A stretch of DNA of 18,789 nucleotides from JBBRLG01 sp038231495 (GTDB lineage Bacteria > Planctomycetota > Planctomycetia > Gemmatales > Gemmataceae): the NCBI GenBank assembly GCA_038231495.1, contig JBBRLG010000072.1, positions 1 to 18,789 of the forward strand, written 5' to 3'. Position 1 is the stretch's first letter; each line of letters starts with the position of its first letter. Shown here in pieces: positions 14,853-18,789 of this stretch. A model generated the notes under the pieces. It was not told where the DNA came from. It worked only from the letters and a program-made list of their open reading frames with translations, and made no database searches. Made by a program: the position numbers and the translations under genes.

Positions 14853-16814
14853 GTGGATGGACCCCGGCCCAGCACCCCACACCGCTTCACCGGCGAAGAA
14901 CTAACCACGTTGCGCCCCTTGCAGCGGGAGTTCCCCAACATCGACGCCGCGGTCTCCGAGATCGCCCGGCGGTCGGCGGAGTGTACGCTGCCCAAGGGCA
15001 CCGTTCACGTCATCAGCGACATCCACGGCGATTACGACAAACTGCGCCACGTCGTCAACAACGCCTCCGGCACGTTGCGGCCGCTCGTCGAACGGATGTT
15101 CAAAGACCGTCTCACGCCCGCCGAGCTACAGGAATTCCTGACGCTCATCTTCTACCCCGCCCAGACGCTCGAACACCTCGAACCGCGGCTGCGCGACCAC
15201 GACGCGCAACGCCTGTTCTGCCGGCGCGTCCTGCGCGACCTGTTCGCCATCGTCCGCACCCTGGCGCGGCGCTACACCCAGAAGCACGCGGCCCGCGTGT
15301 TCCCGCCGGAGTTTGCGGAGCTTTTCAACGAGCTGCTGCACGAGCCGGCCCAGGAACGCGACGCGGTCTATTACGAGGCGCTCAGCGACAGCCTGGTACG
15401 GCACGGCCGGGCGCTGCAAGTCGTACGCATGACGGTGCGCGTGCTGCGCAACCTGGCCGTGGACGAACTAATCATCGTCGGCGACTGCTGGGACCGCGGG
15501 CCGCGCGGCGACCGCGTCGTCGATTACCTCATCAAGCTGCCGAAGCTGTCGTTCACCTGGGGCAACCACGACGCCGCCTGGCTCGGTGCCTGCCTGGGCC
15601 AAGAAGCCCTCATCGCCCACGTCTTGCGGATTTCCCTGCGTTACCGCCGCACCATGCAGTTGGAAGAAGGTTACGGCATTTCCATCCTGCCACTGGAACT
15701 GCTGGCCCTCAGCACCTACAAGGACGACCCGGCGGCGTGCTTCAAGCCGAAAAACGAGGGCCGCCGCGACTCCCTCCTCGTGGCGCGTATGCAAAAGGCG
15801 GCGGCGGTGCTGCAATTCAAGCTCGAAGGCCAGACGATCGCCCGCAACGGCGACTGGGGTCTGGCCCACCGCCGGCTGCTGCACACGATCGACCGCGCCG
15901 CCGGCACCGTCGTCGTGGACGGCAAGACGTACCCGCTCAAGGACCGCTATTTGCCGACGCTCGACCCCGCCAACCCTTACGAGCTGTCGGCCGACGAGCG
16001 GGCGTGCATGGACCGGCTACGGCAGTCGTTCGTGACGAATCCGCGGCTCTGGGAGCACATGAAATTCCTGCTCGAACACGGCTCGATGCACCTTGTCCGC
16101 GACGACCACCTCGTCTTCCACGGTTGCGTCCCGGTGGACGAGCAGGGCCAATTCCTGCCGATGATCGTGGACGGCCGGCCGCACAAGGGCAAGGCGCTTT
16201 ACGAGGCTCTGGACGTGGTGCTGGCCCGCTCGCTGGAACGGCCGACCGATAAGGACCGCGACCTGATGTGGTACTTGTGGTGCGGCCCGCGGTCGCCGTT
16301 GTTCGGCAAGGACCGCATCGCGACCTTTGAAAACGACCTGATCGAGGACAAGGCCACGCACGAAGAGACGAAGAATCCCTACTTCCACCTAATCCATGAA
16401 GTAGACTTTTGCGACCGTATATTGAATGAATTCGGCGTGGACCCCGCGCGCGGCCTGATCGTGAACGGCCACGTGCCGGTAAAGATTGAAATAGGCGAGT
16501 CGCCGGTGAAGCGCAGCGGCAAGGCGATCACGATTGACGGCGCGTTTTCGGCGGCGTACGGCGACCACGGTTACACGCTGGTATTGGAGCCGGAGCGGAC
16601 GTTGTTGGCGAAGCACCACCATTTCGAGTCGGTGGAGGCGGCCGTGCGCGAGGGGGTGGACATCATCCCGGAAATCTCGGTGTTGCGCCAGTGGGAGCAG
16701 CCGCGCACCGTGGCCGACACCGAGCGCGGTGCCGAAATCCGCCGGGCCATCGCCTGGTTGGAGAGGCTGGCCCAGGCGTACCGGGGCAACCAGTTGCAAC
16801 AGCGGCCGTCCTAA
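14853..16814 (+). CDS. fbp: Fructose-1,6-bisphosphatase, class III
   Basis: This 653-residue enzyme hydrolyses fructose 1,6-bisphosphate to fructose 6-phosphate in gluconeogenesis. Its length and sequence match the class III (Firmicutes-type) family, which uses a calcineurin-like metallophosphatase core. The metal motifs are SDIHGDYDKL (D56, H58), VGDCWDRGPRGD (D211, D214) and WGNHDAAW (N238, H239). Later conserved blocks include VFHGCVPVDEQG, LWYLWCGPRSPLFGKDRI-like residues near 470-490, and LIVNGHVPVK with a following GKAITIDGAFS. The start is GTG at 14853 with GAGG 8 nt upstream; no nearer ATG gives the conserved N-terminus. It diverges from the ROK kinase gene, and both concern hexose phosphates. 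A hairpin (16822-16865) separates it from the convergent peroxidase gene. Confidence 0.95.
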   Translation: MDGPRPSTPHRFTGEELTTLRPLQREFPNIDAAVSEIARRSAECTLPKGTVHVISDIHGDYDKLRHVVNNASGTLRPLVERMFKDRLTPAELQEFLTLIFYPAQTLEHLEPRLRDHDAQRLFCRRVLRDLFAIVRTLARRYTQKHAARVFPPEFAELFNELLHEPAQERDAVYYEALSDSLVRHGRALQVVRMTVRVLRNLAVDELIIVGDCWDRGPRGDRVVDYLIKLPKLSFTWGNHDAAWLGACLGQEALIAHVLRISLRYRRTMQLEEGYGISILPLELLALSTYKDDPAACFKPKNEGRRDSLLVARMQKAAAVLQFKLEGQTIARNGDWGLAHRRLLHTIDRAAGTVVVDGKTYPLKDRYLPTLDPANPYELSADERACMDRLRQSFVTNPRLWEHMKFLLEHGSMHLVRDDHLVFHGCVPVDEQGQFLPMIVDGRPHKGKALYEALDVVLARSLERPTDKDRDLMWYLWCGPRSPLFGKDRIATFENDLIEDKATHEETKNPYFHLIHEVDFCDRILNEFGVDPARGLIVNGHVPVKIEIGESPVKRSGKAITIDGAFSAAYGDHGYTLVLEPERTLLAKHHHFESVEAAVREGVDIIPEISVLRQWEQPRTVADTERGAEIRRAIAWLERLAQAYRGNQLQQRPS

Positions 16815-16821
16815 CAGTATT

Positions 16822-16865
16822 GCCGCTTGCGGCTTTGCGTTTCGGCGCGCTAAGCCGCAAGCGGC
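16822..16865. terminator. Bidirectional hairpin terminator (GCCGCTTGCGGC type)
   Basis: Perfect 14-bp arms (16822-16835 and 16852-16865) enclose a 16-bp loop. It lies between the convergent ends of fbp (7 bp away) and the AhpD-like gene (adjacent). The stem carries the same palindrome as 12474-12523 and 10995-11006. Confidence 0.75.
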
Positions 16866-17438
16866 TTATTTCCCCACGCCCAGCGCGTCGGCCACGCGGT
16901 TGATGTAATTGAACCACGCCGCGATCAGGGTGATTTGCAAGACGCCCTGGTCGTCGAAGCCTACGCGCCGCAGCGCTTCAACGTCTTGGGGCGCGCACGA
17001 CGACGGGTTCTCGGTCAGGCGCACGGCGAAATCGAGCATGGCCCGATCCTGCTCGGAAAGGTTCGCCTCGCGGTAGTTCCGCCGCAACGCGGCGGCGAGT
17101 TCGTCGTCCAGGCTGGCCCGGCGGAAGAACTCGACGTGGCTCTCGGTTCAGTAAAAGCACTGGTTGGCCACCGACACGACGGCCGCGATCATCTCGTGCT
17201 GGCGGCGTGTCAGCGGCAGTTCCGGCCGCAGTAAAACGGCCAGCGTACTGAAGGCATGCAGCATCGCCGCCGGGATCAGGCTGTGCGAAGCGGTAACGTG
17301 GTCGGTCGCGCCGTCGGGCCGCACCAGGCTGGGAACGGCGTCCTGGTATTCGGGCGGGTACAACGCGCCGAGCGCTTCATAACACGCCCGCAGTTCCCCG
17401 GTCGCTTGCGGGGCGTCGGTGTGCTGAATCCAGGTCAT
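16866..17438 (-). CDS. AhpD-like / carboxymuconolactone decarboxylase-family peroxidase, probable selenoprotein (internal UGA)
   Basis: Read through one TGA at 17148-17150, this gene encodes 190 residues of an AhpD-like peroxidase-related protein. The first 96 residues end VSVANQCFY; the next codon is TGA; the same frame continues TESHVEFFRRASLDDELAAA and on to AAWFNYINRVADALGVGK. The family's redox motif is CxxCxxxH; here it reads C94-F-Y-TGA-T-E-S-H101, so the stop replaces exactly the second active-site Cys. Both halves keep good coding sequence with no frameshift, and a SECIS-like hairpin begins 14 nt after the TGA. Selenocysteine insertion is the best explanation; a nonsense mutation of TGC or TGT is the alternative. 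The family reduces peroxides via a thiol pair. GAGG 5 nt before the ATG supports the start; GTCATTTGAACC is duplicated around it. No Sec machinery genes lie in the window. Confidence 0.8.
17096..17133 (-). promoter_or_regulatory. Candidate bacterial SECIS element
   Basis: In the mRNA the hairpin begins 14 nt after the UGA. The lower stem is CGAGUUC/GAACUCG (7 bp, perfect), followed by a symmetric 5x5 internal loop and an upper stem CCGGG/CCUGG (one G-U pair) closing on CCAG. If the last G-C pair opens, the apical loop starts with G. The apical loop is about 31 nt from the UGA, inside the range I recall for bacterial SECIS elements. The structure is read by eye; no folding energy was computed. 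Confidence 0.55.
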
Positions 17439-17655
17439 TTGAACCTCGTCATTTGAACCCGACCGTGCGCGTTACCCCCCTGCAACTTGGTGGCGTAACG
17501 TGGATGACATCGCGTGACAACTCCATCCTAGAAGGCCGCCGCTTGCAGGGCGCGACTTGAACGCGCCGGCGATCCCAGGTAGAGTTAGTTGATACCGCGC
17601 AATACTTCTTTTGCTGACCACCAAATGGTGTTGCTCTTGCCGCTTGGAGTTCGCC
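17439..17655. other. Divergent intergenic region
   Basis: This 217-bp gap between the AhpD-like gene (-) and the ATPase gene (+) holds no gene. CGTTAC at about 17470 and GTAACG about 30 bp on could pair. A 12-bp direct repeat GTCATTTGAACC (about 17434 and 17449, period 15) overlaps the start of the AhpD-like gene. Promoters for both genes must lie here, but no convincing boxes are seen. Confidence 0.4.
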
Positions 17656-18414
17656 ATGCCGCGTTCCCTGAAGGAAAATGCCGCGCCCAGTCAGGAACTG
17701 CGGCACTTCACCAATCGAACCAACGAACTCAAAGTCTTCCACACAGCCATGGACTTGCCAGCCGGCACGCCGTTGCCGGTGTTGATGTTCTACGGCGTCG
17801 GTGGGACGGGCAAATCGTGGTTGCTCAAAAAGCTCCGCGCCGAAGTGGCCGGCGCAGTGCCGTCCGCCCTGCTGGATTTCGAGCCCCTAAGCGGCGGCAC
17901 GGCGTATCACACCGACAGCGCCCGTTCCCTGGCCGAGTTGCGCCGTCAATTTGACGGGGTCGTCTGCCCGCGCTTTGATTTGGCCTACGCCTGGTTGGGA
18001 CACAAGGGCGGCGGCGGTGACGAGCCGCTCCTACGAGGCCGCGGTGCGGCAGCGACGGCCTTCGAGTTTCTTCGCGAAGGGACCGAAGCCACTTTCAGTT
18101 GGGTCCCCGGTGTCAATCTCGTAACCTGGCTGGCGGGGAAGGTTTCAAAGCCCCTCTGGAATCGTGTCAAGGACACGTGGCTTGAGCGCTTGCTGGCTTC
18201 AAAAGTCGGCCAGGAAGATTTTCAGCTCCTCCGTCGGCAGACGGCCCAGGAGATCTATCCGACGTTGATAAAGCGACTGCTTACCGATCTCGCCGAGAAT
18301 TTGCCCCCGCGGGCAGGAAAGTCGTGCCGCGGCGTATTCTTCCTCGACACGTTTGAAGCCATGCGCGTAGGACTTCTTGGCGACAAAAAGCGAATCGGCG
18401 TGCAATTTGATTGA
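17656..18414 (+). CDS. STAND-like P-loop ATPase, C-terminally truncated
   Basis: The 252-residue product is the front part of a STAND/AAA-type ATPase. FTNRTNELKVF (18-28) matches the F-x-x-R-x-x-EL motif that precedes the nucleotide site. Walker A is GVGGTGKS (47-54), and Walker B is RGVFFLDTFEAM (225-236). After that, where sensor residues, the winged-helix part and usually TPR or other repeats would be expected, the frame continues only about 16 residues (VGLLGDKKRIGVQFD) and stops. The protein therefore lacks the ARC/winged-helix and sensor regions and is probably a relic. GGAG 6 nt upstream supports the ATG at 17656. PRFDLAYAW (105-113) is, from memory, a recurring block in this ATPase group. 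STAND ATPases include regulators and antiphage sensors; the lost C-terminus prevents assignment. A tandem-repeat region follows directly. Confidence 0.75.
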   Translation: MPRSLKENAAPSQELRHFTNRTNELKVFHTAMDLPAGTPLPVLMFYGVGGTGKSWLLKKLRAEVAGAVPSALLDFEPLSGGTAYHTDSARSLAELRRQFDGVVCPRFDLAYAWLGHKGGGGDEPLLRGRGAAATAFEFLREGTEATFSWVPGVNLVTWLAGKVSKPLWNRVKDTWLERLLASKVGQEDFQLLRRQTAQEIYPTLIKRLLTDLAENLPPRAGKSCRGVFFLDTFEAMRVGLLGDKKRIGVQFD

Positions 18415-18493
18415 CAGAGCGGAGACGGCCTGTTTTAGTGAACGGACCTTGGGCTGCTGATCCCGACAGCGGGCCTCCGCGGCCGGGAATCGT

Positions 18494-18600
18494 AATAAAG
18501 CAACCGGCGCGAGCCAACAAGGGAAGTCGCCCAGAAATAAAGCAACTGGCGCGAGCCAATAAGGGAAGTCGCCCAGAAATAAAGCAACTGGCGCGAGCCA
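18494..18600. repeat. 42-bp tandem repeat, about 2.5 copies
   Basis: Units start at 18494, 18536 and 18578 (AATAAAGCAACYGGCGCGAG opening). The first two are full length with few differences, and the third stops matching at about 18600. Each unit contains TGGC-GCGA-GCCA or its C variant, a small hairpin with a GNRA tetraloop. Direct head-to-tail contact without spacers excludes a CRISPR array. Confidence 0.9.
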
Positions 18601-18756
18601 TAACCCTACAGGCACCGGTTCGTTTACTCATTAGTTCGGCGGCGCTCGGGTCGTGTCGCCGGAGCGTCTACCGGCTATGGCGTGTCGAAAAATCCGGCGC
18701 GGTCGCGGCTAGAATCTGCTTGACACGGGCAAGCGAGCGCGCGACAATCAATAGCC

Positions 18757-18789
18757 GTGCATAGCGACAAGTCGCCGGTGCATAGCGAC
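18757..18789. repeat. Start of a 21-bp-period direct repeat at the window edge
   Basis: GTGCATAGCGAC occurs at 18757-18768 and again at 18778-18789, the last bases of the window, separated by AAGTCGCCG. The array may continue beyond the edge. Confidence 0.6.

Larger units (their letters stand above)
18415..18789. other. Non-coding right end with repeats
   Basis: I see no supportable gene in these 375 bp. A reading frame across 18411-18764 exists only because the 42-bp repeat has no stop in that frame; it lacks a ribosome site and a recognisable domain. The stretch contains CCCG-ACAG-CGGG (near 18463), the 42-bp tandem repeat, and a 21-bp-period repeat at the edge. The abrupt change from ATPase coding to this sequence near 18390-18415 suggests a rearrangement. 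Confidence 0.5.

Noticed and set aside
17148..17438. Two separate short genes instead of one read-through gene
   Set aside because: Each half alone lacks part of the family fold, the downstream half has no good start, and the break lies exactly at a catalytic Cys position in the same frame.
18494..18600. CRISPR array
   Set aside because: The copies abut without spacers and no cas gene is near; it is a plain tandem repeat.
18199..18615. Minus-strand frame with a repeated WLAPVALFLGDFP motif
   Set aside because: The apparent peptide repeat reflects the 42-bp tandem DNA repeat, which happens to be a multiple of three; the rest is antisense to the ATPase gene.
18411..18764. Plus-strand frame across the 42-bp repeats
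   Set aside because: Starts at TTG overlapping the previous stop, repeats KQLARANKGSRPEI only because of the DNA repeat, and has no ribosome site or domain.

Overview
This 18.8 kb GC-rich window looks like a chromosomal piece of a planctomycete, most likely of the Gemmata group. The grounds are protein families typical of that phylum: a PSCyt1/DUF1549/DUF1553 'planctomycete cytochrome' protein, a DUF1559 pilin-like protein with the H-X9-DG signature, an ECF sigma factor whose anti-sigma domain is fused to a large alpha-2-macroglobulin-like (A2M) exoprotein, and many GC-rich intergenic palindromes. The genus is inference; no rRNA or other marker gene is present.

Layout. 27-2423 (+) encodes the secreted haem/DUF1549/DUF1553 protein and is followed by an 80-bp double-hairpin repeat. 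2537-5492 (+) is a compact three-gene run: exported amidohydrolase, small lipoprotein, and a conserved protein of unknown function, the last two overlapping by 4 bp. 5517-11610 (-) is an ECF sigma / anti-sigma-A2M locus that is broken. The sigma gene (11017-11610) and the N-terminal two thirds of the anti-sigma/A2M protein (8483-10939) are followed by a block of about 2.1 kb. That block holds a small secreted protein, a DUF1559 pilin-like gene with its own terminator, an orphan coding fragment and palindromic repeats. The C-terminal end of an A2M protein then appears at 5517-6410. The central A2M part, including the expected thioester region, is absent.

11762-12469 (+) is a HEAT-repeat protein, convergent with a CPBP membrane protease (12528-13967, -). 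The protease sits downstream of a ROK-type sugar kinase (13992-14654, -). Divergent from the kinase is a class III fructose-1,6-bisphosphatase (14853-16814, +).

The most interesting gene is 16866-17438 (-), an AhpD-like/carboxymuconolactone-decarboxylase-family peroxidase. Its redox motif is interrupted by one in-frame TGA exactly where the second cysteine of CxxCxxxH belongs. Fourteen nucleotides after the TGA lies a hairpin (17096-17133) with the geometry of a bacterial SECIS element. The simplest reading is a selenoprotein with a CxxUxxxH active site.

The right end holds a STAND-like P-loop ATPase cut off just after Walker B (17656-18414), then about 375 bp of non-coding DNA with a 42-bp tandem repeat and the start of a 21-bp-period repeat at the window edge. 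The window therefore mixes intact housekeeping genes (FBPase, ROK kinase, CPBP protease) with two decayed or rearranged genes, each next to repeats.
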